Origin: Halopseudomonas laoshanensis
GTDB taxonomy: Bacteria > Pseudomonadota > Gammaproteobacteria > Pseudomonadales > Pseudomonadaceae
DNA: 64,000 nucleotides
Assembly (NCBI RefSeq): GCF_008365385.1
Contig: NZ_QOVF01000008.1
Coordinates: 53,857-117,856, forward strand
Direction: 5' to 3'
Part shown: positions 1-8,410 of the stretch, piece after piece
Layout of the letters: each line of letters begins with the position of its first letter
Position numbering within the stretch: position 1 is the first letter of the stretch
The notes under the pieces: generated by a model
Told to the model about the DNA's origin: nothing
Seen by the model: only the letters and a program-made list of their open reading frames with translations
The model's database searches: none
Position numbers and translations under genes: made by a program

Positions 1-355
1 ACGGAATACTGCCGTGCGGAAACTCCAGAAGCATGACTCTGCGGCCCTTCCAGCGCCCCACGAAGGGAATGCTGCCTTCGCTGATCATGCTCATCAGTTC
101 GCTGCCGAAACGCACTTCAGCGGCGTAACTGACCCGAACTTTGATGCCGGCCTCTGCAATCGCCGCGGCAAATTGGCGGCAGACATTGCGGATATTGGCT
201 GCGCTGTTGTCGTAACGTCCGGGATGGATATGCGGCGTACAGACCATGTGAGTAATGCCGCTAGACTCGGCAGTTCTGGCCATTTCCAGTGCCGTCTGCA
301 TGTCCTCTGGGCCATCATCGATGCCCGGTAACAAGTGACAGTGCAGATCAATCAT
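1..355 (-). CDS. PHP-type protein-tyrosine phosphatase (CpsB/CapC-like), 3' part beyond window
   Basis: The ATG is at 355 on the minus strand and the frame stays open to base 1, giving about 118 residues of a protein normally around 250 long. The N-terminus reads MIDLHCHLLPGIDDGP, the metal-binding HxH signature of PHP-fold tyrosine phosphatases; CTPHIHPGRY follows near residue 40. Such enzymes dephosphorylate the tyrosine-rich tail of Wzc-type kinases, and that kinase gene ends 43 bases upstream in the same direction. I infer that it completes the phosphorylation cycle controlling polysaccharide export. The open frame is truncated by the window edge, not broken. Confidence 0.88.
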   Translation of the reverse strand, partial: MIDLHCHLLPGIDDGPEDMQTALEMARTAESSGITHMVCTPHIHPGRYDNSAANIRNVCRQFAAAIAEAGIKVRVSYAAEVRFGSELMSMISEGSIPFVGRWKGRRVMLLEFPHGSIP

Positions 356-398
356 GGTGTTTGCTCAGATAGCAATCCGGCAATCGCAGGGTAGCTAA

Positions 399-2624
399 TC
401 AAGCCTTCCCAGCGCTGTAGCCGTAGTGGTCGACGTAGCCGCTGTAATCACCTTTCTTCGCGGCTTTCTTCACGTCTACCTGATTCAGCACTACGCCGAC
501 GATGGAGGCACCGCTTTGCAGCAATTGACCCACGCCACGCTGAGCCATGGGGATGGAGGTGCTCTCGGACTTGATCACGTAGACCACCGATGTGGCCAGT
601 GTGGAGGTCAGAATCGGGTCGCTGACAGCCTGCGTTGGCGGTGAGTCAATGATGATGTGATCGTAATGTTCCTTGGCTTTCTCCAGCAGCTCTGCAAAGC
701 GCGGGGAGGCCAGCAATTCCAGTGGGTTGGGTGGCACCGCACCGGCGGTCATCATGTCCAGATTTTCAGACACCTTCTGGATGCAGTCCTGAGCCTTGGC
801 GGTACCGGAAATCAGGTTCGCCAACCCCGGAGTACCAACGGGAAAGTCGAAGTTGCGCGCCAGAGTCGGGCGGCGCAAGTCAGCATCAATCAGCAGTACT
901 GTTTTCAACTGACTAAGAGAGAACGCCAGGTTCGACGCCAGCGCGCTCTTGCCCTCGCCAGGTACCGAAGAGGTGATCACCATGACTTTCTGTGAGCGCG
1001 TCATATCGGCGAGCATGACCCCGGTACGAATGGTTCTTACCGCTTCGCAGAACTGGTGCTCTTCGTTTCTCTCGAACAGATGATGCATATGCTTCTGATG
1101 CTTTTTAGCCATCAGCGGCATGATGCCCAGCACGGGGAGGTTCAATTGACCCTCGACATCTTCGGTGCCCTTGAAGGTGTTGTTGAGGACCTCGGAAATC
1201 AGGGCAATCACGACTCCGGCAATCAGCGACAGCACTACTGCGATAATCAGCAGCAGTTTCTTGTTCGGAGCGGCGGGCTCCGCCGGCGGGATGGCCCGAT
1301 CGACAATGCGCGCATTGGTGCTGGCCAGATCCTGGGTGGCAGTGGTTTCCTGCAGGCGAGTCATGAAGGTTTCATAGAGGGCGCGGTTGCTCTCTACATC
1401 ACGGGTCAACTCCCGAACCTTGAACTCCTTGCCGGAAATGTCCTGAATCTGTTCCTTGTTCTGATTGAACGAGGCACGCAAGGAGTTCTCGTTGGCCAGC
1501 GCCAATTGATAATTGCGTTCAATGCCCGCAACCACCTGCTCAACCTGACTGCGCAGGCTGGCCGTGGCGGCGTTCAGATCCGAGCGCGCTGACTGCATGG
1601 CCGGGAAGCGTTCACCGTAGCGGCCTGACAGTTCATCAACCTTGGCTTGGGCGCGAGCCTGCTCGGCTTTGAATTGCTGAATCAGTGGATGCCCCAGCAC
1701 TGCGGGCACACTGGCCATACGCTCCCAGCCCTGGGAACTCATGGATTGCACCTGGCGATACTGACTCTCCGCTTCGGCGCGTTGACTGCGAGCATCGATC
1801 ATTCGGTCGCCGATCATGCCCAACTCATTGGTGCTGATGGTAGCGACGCCGTCGATGTCTACCAGACCTTCCTGTTCGCGATACGCCTGCAGGCGATTCT
1901 CTGCCTCTTTGAGGCTGCCGCGTAACTCGTCAAGACGGCTGTTCATCCAGGTGGTCGCTTTGACCGACATGTCCATCTGCGCCTCGAGCTGACTCTCGAT
2001 GTAACTGTCTGCAATGGCATTGGCTGCCAGCGCGGCAGTGAACCGATCGGTCATGTCAAAGGCGATCCTTACCAGTTGGCTCTTGCCCTCGACACTCACG
2101 GAGGTGCGCTCCATGAATCGGCTAGTGGCGAAATCCAGGATCTCTTCTTCGGTAAGGATTTGTTCAATCGAGTCGGGATCTTCCCCGAAAACAGCAATTT
2201 TGGCGCGATTGATCAGTGGCTTGATATTAATCAACGGTTGCGGCTGTTGGCGCGGATCAAAGGTCGGGTGCTGGGTCAGGTTGAGCTTCTCTACTACCCT
2301 TTCCGCAACGTCACGGCTGGTAATCAAACCCAGCTGTGTCTGCATGTACTCACCGAGTAGCCCGGTAGAGTCGTAAACCTGCTGGAAGGCTACCAACTGA
2401 TTGCCCTTCGCCTCGATCATCACTGTAGTGCTGGCGCGGTAGACCGGCTGCACCTGCGACAAAGCCAGCGCCGCTAGCAAGGTCACCAAAGCCACCAGCG
2501 CAAAGATGCTCCACTTTGCCGACCAGATGGCATGCCATTTCTTTTTCAAGTCGATAAAGTCCGCATCATCATCTGATGGGGCCAGCGGATACCATTGTTT
2601 TTCCGGGCGAAGGGGGCTGTTCAT
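399..2624 (-). CDS. Wzc-like polysaccharide co-polymerase / tyrosine autokinase
   Basis: 741 residues, the usual size for Gram-negative Wzc-type BY-kinases. After a cytoplasmic start comes a membrane segment near residues 38-58 (IFALVALVTLLAALALS), a long periplasmic Wzz/GNVR region with coiled-coil character, a second membrane segment near 465-490 and a cytoplasmic kinase domain. The kinase has Walker A SSVPGEGKS (about 552-560), Walker A' LIDADLRRP (about 577-586) and Walker B IIIDSPP. The C-terminus is a tyrosine cluster (YSGYVDHYGY), the autophosphorylation site typical of the family. It acts in the inner membrane and sets chain length and export with the Wza-like protein encoded 2 bases upstream. 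The polymer cannot be inferred. Confidence 0.93.
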   Translation of the reverse strand: MNSPLRPEKQWYPLAPSDDDADFIDLKKKWHAIWSAKWSIFALVALVTLLAALALSQVQPVYRASTTVMIEAKGNQLVAFQQVYDSTGLLGEYMQTQLGLITSRDVAERVVEKLNLTQHPTFDPRQQPQPLINIKPLINRAKIAVFGEDPDSIEQILTEEEILDFATSRFMERTSVSVEGKSQLVRIAFDMTDRFTAALAANAIADSYIESQLEAQMDMSVKATTWMNSRLDELRGSLKEAENRLQAYREQEGLVDIDGVATISTNELGMIGDRMIDARSQRAEAESQYRQVQSMSSQGWERMASVPAVLGHPLIQQFKAEQARAQAKVDELSGRYGERFPAMQSARSDLNAATASLRSQVEQVVAGIERNYQLALANENSLRASFNQNKEQIQDISGKEFKVRELTRDVESNRALYETFMTRLQETTATQDLASTNARIVDRAIPPAEPAAPNKKLLLIIAVVLSLIAGVVIALISEVLNNTFKGTEDVEGQLNLPVLGIMPLMAKKHQKHMHHLFERNEEHQFCEAVRTIRTGVMLADMTRSQKVMVITSSVPGEGKSALASNLAFSLSQLKTVLLIDADLRRPTLARNFDFPVGTPGLANLISGTAKAQDCIQKVSENLDMMTAGAVPPNPLELLASPRFAELLEKAKEHYDHIIIDSPPTQAVSDPILTSTLATSVVYVIKSESTSIPMAQRGVGQLLQSGASIVGVVLNQVDVKKAAKKGDYSGYVDHYGYSAGKA

Positions 2625-2626
2625 GC

Positions 2627-3157
2627 TTAGAAGAATCCCTGGTCGATAGTAATGGTGTCGCCTGGCTTGACGATGGTATCCAGAGCGGCTTTTTCAATAG
2701 TTCGGCTTTCGTCACCACCACGGATCACCGTGATTCGTCGCTTAGATGCTCGTTCAGTCAGGCCACCCGCCAGCGCAATGGCACGATCGAGAGTCAGGCC
2801 TGGCTGAAATGGGTACCCGCCGGGGTCATTCACTTCGCCACTGATGTAGAACTCGCGATAGTTGATGACACTGACGGAGACACGCGGGTCGACGATATAG
2901 CCGTCCTGCAGCCCTTTGACGATCATGTCCTCGATTTCCCGAGGCGTTTTGTCCAGCGCATTAACCTCGCCAATAAAGGGGTATGAAAAGGTGCCTGCAT
3001 CGTTCAAGCGGATTTCCTCGAAGCTCAGATCGGGCTCGCCATAAACGTTGATACGGACCACATCGCCAGAGCTGAGGCGATATTGGGTTTCCGCCTGCGC
3101 CTGAAAGGCGAAACCAAGCAGTAGTACGACGGCTAACTTCAAAATGTGCATAGGCAT
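2627..3157 (-). CDS. Wza-like polysaccharide export protein (short form)
   Basis: 176 residues from the ATG at 3157, chosen because GGAGAG lies 7 bases upstream; a GTG 15 bases earlier keeps the frame but has no ribosome site. A signal peptide (MHILKLAVVLLLGFAFQAQA) is followed by a Poly_export domain (YRLSSGDVVRINVYGEPDLS) and one SLBB-type domain (FYISGEVNDPGGYPFQPG). It lacks the long C-terminus of E. coli Wza and has no obvious lipobox, so it belongs to the short export proteins that likely sit in the periplasm or outer membrane with a separate barrel partner. The barrel gene just upstream is a plausible partner. Spacing to the kinase gene is 2 bases, so the two are probably co-translated. 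Confidence 0.9.
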   Translation of the reverse strand: MPMHILKLAVVLLLGFAFQAQAETQYRLSSGDVVRINVYGEPDLSFEEIRLNDAGTFSYPFIGEVNALDKTPREIEDMIVKGLQDGYIVDPRVSVSVINYREFYISGEVNDPGGYPFQPGLTLDRAIALAGGLTERASKRRITVIRGGDESRTIEKAALDTIVKPGDTITIDQGFF

Positions 3158-3219
3158 AAAAGTTCTCTCCACGACTGCGCAACAGCTCTGCAGCGATATC
3201 GTCCTGGTTTATTAGAGTG

Positions 3220-3237
3220 GGCCGATGATCATCGGCC
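3220..3237. repeat. 18-bp perfect palindrome between two export genes
   Basis: GGCCGATGATCATCGGCC is fully self-complementary and lies 13 bases downstream of the barrel-protein stop codon. No T-run follows on the minus strand, so it is not a standard intrinsic terminator. It could be an mRNA-stabilising hairpin, a protein-binding site or a polarity point inside the operon. Confidence 0.5.
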
Positions 3238-3250
3238 TTGGGGTAGTGGT

Positions 3251-4405
3251 TTACAGACTGAGTTCGACTATCAGCAGGTACAGGTTGCGTTTGTAGTCGT
3301 TGTCAGCGCTGGTCGAGTCGTTGTCGACCCTGCGATAGCCGAGTTTGAAATCAGCCCAACGATCGTATGAATACACCACAGCAGCGCCGAACGCGGTCCG
3401 GTCATCTTCTCTGTCGATCGCCTTGTACTCGCGATCAAGAATCTGATATTCCAGCTCGGTAGAAATCCAGGGGCTCCAGGTGTGATCCCAGCTGAGCAGC
3501 GTGTTTATGTCCTGCACGGTGCTGGCGCCATCATCGCCTTCATCGAAGGCGCGGCGGGTGGTAATACCGAAGGTGGAATAGGTGCGCGGGTTCCAGGTCA
3601 AGCCAACGTCCCACATGGGGCTGGTGTAATCCGTGCGACTGGAATCGTCGAAATTCTTTTTCTCGGCACCAACCCTCAATGTACCGGTTGTCTTCGCAGT
3701 GGCCTCCCAGGTGCCGCCGACCAGGGCCGCCGTATTGACGCTGCTACGGTTATTCAGGTCAGTGGTGTAGTCATGATCGGTGTAGCGCAGTTCCCCAAGT
3801 GTGCGGGTTTTTGGGGATATACGGTGATACCAGGTGGTGGTCAACCCCGCGGTGTCACGTTCCTGGTCATCATTGATGCCGCCACTGTTCTGGAAGCGGC
3901 GCTGCTCGTAACGACCCAAAAGGTCGATCTGATTGCGCGCGGTCACTGCGCCGAAGGTGTAACCCAGCTCGCCATTGGCTAACGAGTATTTATCGTTGAC
4001 GCCATCAAGCGTGGTATCAGTCGTTTCTTCAATTCGGTGGTAGCCCAGCCCCGCTCTGAGGCGGTGCCGTGAGGTAAATTCCAGGATGCTTTTCAATGTC
4101 AGGTGATGATTTGTATGGCTCGCGTCTGACTCGGAATGGTAGGTCTCGCGGGTTGCGCGATACTCCAACTGATGGCCGGTCTTGCTCCCCTCTGCGGTGA
4201 GCTGGAAGCTAGGCTCCAGTGTGGTCACCCAGGAAGAGATTTCGTTCTCGTCATCCCCACGAAGATTATCATCGTAACGCTCACCCAACAGCAGGGTCGG
4301 CGTGAAGTCAAAACCTGCTAGATCGATGCTCTGCGGCTCCACTGCAAGCGCATGAGCCGAAAGGGTGCCAGCAAGCATAGCCATGGTCAGTGTGGTTGTT
4401 CTCAT
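3251..4405 (-). CDS. Outer-membrane beta-barrel protein of the polysaccharide operon
   Basis: 384 residues from the ATG at 4405, selected because a signal peptide (MRTTTLTMAMLAGTLSAHALA) starts exactly there and AAGGAC lies upstream; the frame extends 36 codons further without signal-like sequence. The mature part alternates polar and aromatic or hydrophobic residues in many short strands (for example LEYRATRETYHSES, FKLGYRRVDNDS), as in BBP2/EpsL-type porins. It is the first gene after the ops leader. I infer a role in moving polymer across the outer membrane, or as the barrel matching the short Wza-like protein. No enzymatic motif is visible. Confidence 0.78.
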   Translation of the reverse strand: MRTTTLTMAMLAGTLSAHALAVEPQSIDLAGFDFTPTLLLGERYDDNLRGDDENEISSWVTTLEPSFQLTAEGSKTGHQLEYRATRETYHSESDASHTNHHLTLKSILEFTSRHRLRAGLGYHRIEETTDTTLDGVNDKYSLANGELGYTFGAVTARNQIDLLGRYEQRRFQNSGGINDDQERDTAGLTTTWYHRISPKTRTLGELRYTDHDYTTDLNNRSSVNTAALVGGTWEATAKTTGTLRVGAEKKNFDDSSRTDYTSPMWDVGLTWNPRTYSTFGITTRRAFDEGDDGASTVQDINTLLSWDHTWSPWISTELEYQILDREYKAIDREDDRTAFGAAVVYSYDRWADFKLGYRRVDNDSTSADNDYKRNLYLLIVELSL

Positions 4406-4533
4406 AGAAATGAAGTCCTTGTCGAAAGATACAGCTGCAGTGAAAGGAAGAGGGCCTTGTTGCGACCCACCCCGGTATCTAAGGCGCTGACTTTGATGAC
4501 AAATATGCTGCACTAGCGTGAGCTGCCAGCCCT

Positions 4534-4576
4534 CATCCGTCTCCTATCCGAGACCTGATGGACCTCGGGACGGATG
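4534..4576 (-). promoter_or_regulatory. Two-tier hairpin in the operon leader
   Basis: In transcript sense, CATCCGTC (4576-4569) can pair with GACGGATG (4541-4534), and inside it CCGAG (4568-4564) with CTCGG (4552-4548). No U-run follows. It sits about 190 bases downstream of the ops site and 130 bases before the first ATG, so it may be an RNA pause, attenuation or stability element. Only pairing potential supports it. Confidence 0.4.
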
Positions 4577-4766
4577 CACGAAAGCAATGATGTCCGAAAC
4601 GTCAGCGATTCTTTTCTGTTTTAAGCTTTTGGAGAACGACCACGACATTCAGCCAGGTGGTGGGCATCTATTAAACGGGGTGTGTGGGAGATCCTGTGCA
4701 CAGATCTGATCCGTTTCTCATCGTTGCGTATCAGTTTGGTGCGCCACATCTGACAATCATTCACCC

Positions 4767-4777
4767 ACGCTACCGCC
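4767..4777 (-). promoter_or_regulatory. ops element (RfaH recruitment site)
   Basis: The minus strand reads GGGCGGTAGCGTGG, containing the complete 11-base ops core GGCGGTAGCGT known from E. coli JUMPStart leaders. It lies inside the untranslated leader, 250 bases after the rfaH stop and 362 bases before the first polysaccharide gene, in the correct orientation. RfaH binds this sequence in the non-template strand of a paused elongation complex and suppresses termination over long operons. A promoter between rfaH and ops was not securely recognised. The wider JUMPStart consensus is only weakly matched. Confidence 0.85.
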
Positions 4778-5026
4778 CAAGACATGCTCCTGATGGGCAA
4801 CTACTAGATAGATGTTGTGGTAGGCAGCACTAAATACATCAACAGAGGCTTACAGCGATCAGAAGGTTAATTCATCTGTGTGAATCTAACGTGACCAAAG
4901 CAATAAGCATGCCGTGTCGGGAGGCTACAAGCGTTGTGAAATCTCTTCATACAATCTCACCGCATCGGACCTGCGTGCCTCAAAATAGTTCACCCTCGAA
5001 ACAGTTGCGTCCTAAAAAGGCAGAAA

Positions 5027-5530
5027 TCAGGTCGAGATATGCTTGAGCGGCACCTTGATCAATTGCTGCCGATTCAACACATTCAACAACAACATCACCC
5101 GCTGTTCGCCATCCATTGACACGAATACGGCATCCAGCTCCGCGTACGGTCCCACTTTGACGTGGATGCGGTCGCCGGGATTCAGCGCCTGAGTGTTCTG
5201 AGCCGCGGCGCAACGTTCGCGCAAATGGACAATGATGTCATCGCTGACTCGGCAAGGCGTGCCGCAGAACGCCACAATTCGGGTTACGCCCCGGGTGGAT
5301 TGCAAAGAAGTCCAGCTATCTTCGGCCTTAACACGTACAAAGATATAGCCGGGAAAAAGTGGCTGAGCTTTTTGCTGAATGGAGCCGCGTTTCAGGGTTT
5401 GCATCTGGATGCTGGGATTGAAGCACTCGAACCCTTGCCGGGTCAGGTGCTCACACGCGCGGGTATCTTGCCGGGGTTTGCACTGCAACAGGTACCAAGC
5501 GATTTCGGGCAATTCCATTTGCTTGCTCAT
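5027..5530 (-). CDS. rfaH: Transcription antitermination factor RfaH (NusG paralogue)
   Basis: 167 residues, the length of E. coli RfaH (162). The NusG-type N-terminal domain is clear: AWYLLQCKPRQDTRA near residue 10, PLFPGYIFVRV near 58, and STRGVTRIVAFCGTPCRV near 79. A KOW-type C-terminal domain follows (PGDRIHVKVGPYAELDAVFV). The ATG at 5530 has an AGGAGG site 4-5 bases upstream. The general NusG gene normally sits beside secE/rplK, so this isolated copy next to an ops-bearing operon is best called RfaH. It should recruit to RNA polymerase at the ops site 250 bases downstream and allow readthrough of the polysaccharide genes. It is the likely switch of region 1. Confidence 0.92.
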   Translation of the reverse strand: MSKQMELPEIAWYLLQCKPRQDTRACEHLTRQGFECFNPSIQMQTLKRGSIQQKAQPLFPGYIFVRVKAEDSWTSLQSTRGVTRIVAFCGTPCRVSDDIIVHLRERCAAAQNTQALNPGDRIHVKVGPYAELDAVFVSMDGEQRVMLLLNVLNRQQLIKVPLKHIST

Positions 5531-5945
5531 AAGCCCTCCTGGCTCAGTGGTTTCCGGTCGCGCTGTAATTCCATCGAGCCCAATAGTGACAACTCATAAT
5601 TTGCAATAATAAAGCCCACTTTCATCATTGTATCCAGCGTTTCGACGATCGGCGTGATCAAAGAGAAATATATGATCGGCTTTTTATAGCGAAGCCCTAT
5701 TCCCATTGGGCTGCAGCCATCCTATGGTTTTCTCAAGCTGGTGTACTTCTGGCCATATTTAGTCGATCAGTTAGCTATATTTGGACCGCCGTACCAGCCA
5801 GTTGTTCATCGCTTGATCAATTAGTCCTGTAATAAGCTCTCCGCGTAATTACGCCTCATACTTATTGAGAATTTCCCTGATGGGGTAAAACTGGGCATGC
5901 TGGTGCTCTGTTGGCTTTCCTGCCAAGAACAAGGTATGAATTTCT
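5531..5945. other. Divergent intergenic region rfaH / lldD
   Basis: 415 AT-richer bases between genes pointing away from each other, so it must contain promoters for both. On the lldD side a weak TTGAGA...TAAAAC pair occurs about 60-80 bases before the ATG, with 15-base spacing; on the rfaH side TATTAT occurs in the leader. Neither is convincing. No ORF, terminator or repeat was recognised. Confidence 0.5.
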
Positions 5946-7115
5946 ATGATTATCTCTTCGCCTAATGACTATCGCGCTGCCGCCAAAAGCCGGTTACCGC
6001 GCTTCCTGTTCGACTATATCGATGGCGGTGCGAACGATGAGCATACTCTGCGTCGCAACGTGTCGGACCTTGCAGATGTGGCGCTGCGTCAGCGGGTGCT
6101 GAAAAATGTTGAAGGCGTCAACCTTGAGACTCAGTTGTTTGATGAAACGCTGACCATGCCAGTGGCCCTGGCACCGGTAGGGCTGACCGGTATGTTCGCC
6201 CGGCGTGGTGAAGTGCAAGCTGCCCGCGCGGCGGCGGCCAAGGGCATTCCCTTCACGCTGTCTACGGTATCAGTCTGCCCTATCGCTGAGGTCGCCTCGG
6301 CGATCAATCGACCCATGTGGTTCCAGCTTTATGTGCTCAAGGACCGCGGCTTTATGAAGCATGCGCTGGAGCAGGCCAAGGCCGCGGGCGTCAAGACGCT
6401 GGTCTTTACGGTGGACATGCCTACTCCCGGCTCTCGATATCGTGATGCGCATTCGGGCATGAGCGGTCAGTATTCCGCCATGCGACGCATGTTTCAGGCG
6501 GCCATGCACCCTCGCTGGGCCTGGGATGTGGGTCTGCACGGTAAGCCCCACGATCTGGGCAATATCTCCCTGTACCGCGAAAGCCCCACGGCGTTGGCCG
6601 ATTATATTGGCTGGCTCGGCGCCAACTTCGATCCGTCCATTTCCTGGAAAGATCTGCAGTGGATTCGCGATTTCTGGGAAGGTCCGATGATTATCAAGGG
6701 CATCCTCGATGCCGAAGACGCCAGAGAAGCGGTTCGCTTCGGCGCAGACGGCATTGTCGTCTCCAACCACGGCGGTCGCCAGCTCGATGGGGTACTCTCA
6801 AGCACTCGGGCACTACCGCCCATAGCAGACGCAGTTAAAGGTCAGATCAAGATCCTGGTCGACTCCGGCATTCGCACCGGACTCGATGTCGTGCGGATGA
6901 TGGCCTTGGGCGCCGATTTCACCTTGCTCGGTCGCCCGTTCATTTACGCGCTGGCAACGGCTGGGGAGAGCGGGGTGGCCAACCTGCTGAACCTGATTGA
7001 AAAGGAAATGAAGGTCGCCATGGTGCTGACTGGCGCCAAATCGATCTCAGGTATTACTGAGGAGATGCTGGTCAGAACGGCGCGGGAGCAGGGCGCTTAC
7101 GCGGCGGGAGAGTGA
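5946..7115 (+). CDS. lldD: L-lactate dehydrogenase (FMN, quinone/cytochrome-linked)
   Basis: 389 residues, close to LldD of Pseudomonas and E. coli. It belongs to the FMN-dependent alpha-hydroxy-acid dehydrogenase family: [19 protein letters not shown] at the start, the FMN-binding SPVGLTG-like segment APVGLTGMF, and the active-site block [10 protein letters not shown] with catalytic His275 and Arg278. It oxidises L-lactate to pyruvate and passes electrons to the respiratory chain at the inner membrane. AAGGT lies about 10 bases before the ATG. In many pseudomonads lldD sits with the permease lldP and regulator lldR; neither is here, so it appears to be a single-gene unit ended by the bidirectional terminator at 7151. 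Confidence 0.93.
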   Translation: MIISSPNDYRAAAKSRLPRFLFDYIDGGANDEHTLRRNVSDLADVALRQRVLKNVEGVNLETQLFDETLTMPVALAPVGLTGMFARRGEVQAARAAAAKGIPFTLSTVSVCPIAEVASAINRPMWFQLYVLKDRGFMKHALEQAKAAGVKTLVFTVDMPTPGSRYRDAHSGMSGQYSAMRRMFQAAMHPRWAWDVGLHGKPHDLGNISLYRESPTALADYIGWLGANFDPSISWKDLQWIRDFWEGPMIIKGILDAEDAREAVRFGADGIVVSNHGGRQLDGVLSSTRALPPIADAVKGQIKILVDSGIRTGLDVVRMMALGADFTLLGRPFIYALATAGESGVANLLNLIEKEMKVAMVLTGAKSISGITEEMLVRTAREQGAYAAGE

Positions 7116-7150
7116 TATCGGCCAGTAGCCTGGGGTCAAATCTCAGGCAG

Positions 7151-7177
7151 AAAAAAGGCGTCCAAGGACGCCTTTTT
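7151..7177. terminator. Bidirectional terminator between lldD and ssrA
   Basis: AAAAAAGGCGTCC / GGACGCCTTTTTT forms a stem with A- and T-runs on both sides, so it can end the plus-strand lldD transcript and the minus-strand tmRNA transcript, whose mature 3' end lies 6 bases away. Confidence 0.9.
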
Positions 7178-7182
7178 TGATT

Positions 7183-7570
7183 TGGTGGAGCCGGGGGGAT
7201 TTGAACCCCCGTCCGCCAGTCCTCCGCTATCGGTTCTACATGCTTAGCCAGCTCTACTGAGTTAACTCCTCACCGCCCGAGTGGCAGGGTGTTTGGAGCG
7301 AGTTACGTAATGTTTAGCCGCTTCGTCCGTAACATACTAGGCGACGATTCTGTTCTATATGACAATCATTTCGAGTTTACAGACATCCTCTAATGATTGC
7401 TGGAGCCGAAGCTACCAGAAGTGCGACTAGGCTGCTTACGCAGCTAGTTGGGCACCGTAATTGTCATCATTGGCAATTATATAGGTTTGCAACAGTTTAT
7501 TTACGAGTTCTGTTACCAACTCGGCATGCCCCTCCAGTTTTGTAACCGTCGTCGAATCCAAATCGGCCCC
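7183..7570 (-). ncRNA. ssrA: Transfer-messenger RNA (tmRNA)
   Basis: Transcript sense starts GGGGCCGATTTGGATTCGAC, the conserved tmRNA 5' end, and finishes with a T-arm (GGGGGTTCAAATCCCCC) and encoded CCA. The 5' GGGGCCG pairs with the 3' CGGCTCC to make the tRNA-like acceptor stem. Near the middle a short frame reads ANDDNYGAQLAA followed by TAA, the proteolysis tag added to stalled peptides. At 388 bases it is a one-piece tmRNA of ordinary length. A TACAAT box about 35 bases upstream of the mature end could be its -10 element, implying 5' processing by RNase P. Its protein partner smpB is the next gene upstream. Confidence 0.97.
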
Positions 7571-7663
7571 AAAACCATCATGGTCTTTTCTTACAGATGC
7601 AATTGTACTGCAAAGGTTCCCTGGTTGATAGGCCAGCGCTAGGTACGGCGCTGATCTGCAGGC

Positions 7664-7687
7664 AAAAAAAGCCCCGCAGAACGGGGC
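7664..7687 (-). terminator. Intrinsic terminator upstream of ssrA
   Basis: On the minus strand GCCCCG-TTCTG-CGGGGC is followed by seven T. It lies between smpB and ssrA and probably ends the smpB transcript, isolating the tmRNA promoter. A second, weaker stem (TTCACC/GGTGAA) sits at 7775-7791 closer to smpB. Confidence 0.85.
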
Positions 7688-7818
7688 AGAAATTCTTGCT
7701 TGCTTGGCCTCACGCCGGATTGGTGGAACTGACCAGTCCGGTATGAATGATTTGACTTGAGGCTGTTGCAAAAGTTCACCGGCCGGGTGAAAAAATTCGA
7801 ACGGCGAGCACGACGCTG

Positions 7819-8301
7819 TTAACGGCTGTTATCGCGCACCACGCGCTGTTTCTCACGTGCCCAGTCGCGTTCTTTCTCGACCTGACGCTTGTCGAAGTCT
7901 TTTTTACCGCGCACTAGGGCGATCTCGCATTTGACGAGGTGGTTTTTCCAATACAGGGCTAATGGGACGCAGCTGAAACCTTTCTGCTGTACGCCTGTAA
8001 TTAGCTTGTCCAGCTCGCGCGCGTTGAGCAGCAGCTTGCGCGTGCGCGTCGGGTCGGCGATGACGTGGGTGCTGGCCGTCTTCAGGGGGGTGATATGGCC
8101 GCCGAGCAGGAAGGCTTCGCCGTCCTTGAGAAGGATATAGCTGTCGACCAGTTGCGCCTTACCGGCACGCAGACTTTTCACTTCCCAGCCAGTCAGCATA
8201 ACGCCGGCCTCAAAGCGGTCTTCGACAAAATATTCGTGTTTGGCCTTCTTGTTCAGCGCGATGGTGCCGCTGTTGGCCTGGGGTTTCTTTTGATTGCTCA
8301 T
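7819..8301 (-). CDS. smpB: SsrA-binding protein SmpB
   Basis: 160 residues from the ATG at 8301; the reading frame extends 44 codons upstream, but MSNQKK is the family's usual start. Landmarks are [38 protein letters not shown] OB-fold sequence (GWEVKS, residues 36-41) and a basic C-terminal tail ([22 protein letters not shown]) that enters the decoding centre. SmpB binds the tRNA-like part of tmRNA and delivers it to stalled ribosomes. ssrA lies about 250 bases downstream on the same strand, with a terminator between them, so the pair is linked but probably separately transcribed. Confidence 0.97.
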   Translation of the reverse strand: MSNQKKPQANSGTIALNKKAKHEYFVEDRFEAGVMLTGWEVKSLRAGKAQLVDSYILLKDGEAFLLGGHITPLKTASTHVIADPTRTRKLLLNARELDKLITGVQQKGFSCVPLALYWKNHLVKCEIALVRGKKDFDKRQVEKERDWAREKQRVVRDNSR

Positions 8302-8410
8302 AGGCGGCGCATTATAGGGCCTACCACGGCGTTCGGCTATACGGGCCTTGTTACCCCTGATCAAAATCTGGACAATGCCCCTCTTTTTCGCTAGCGGGCG
8401 GTAACTCTGC

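Noticed and set aside
4518..4709. 63-codon plus-strand ORF in the polysaccharide leader
   Set aside because: No ribosome site, no similarity, and opposite to the direction of the leader transcript.
7436..7771. 111-codon minus-strand ORF ending in ANDDNYGAQLAA
   Set aside because: It is the tmRNA tag frame read together with upstream non-coding sequence, not a protein gene.
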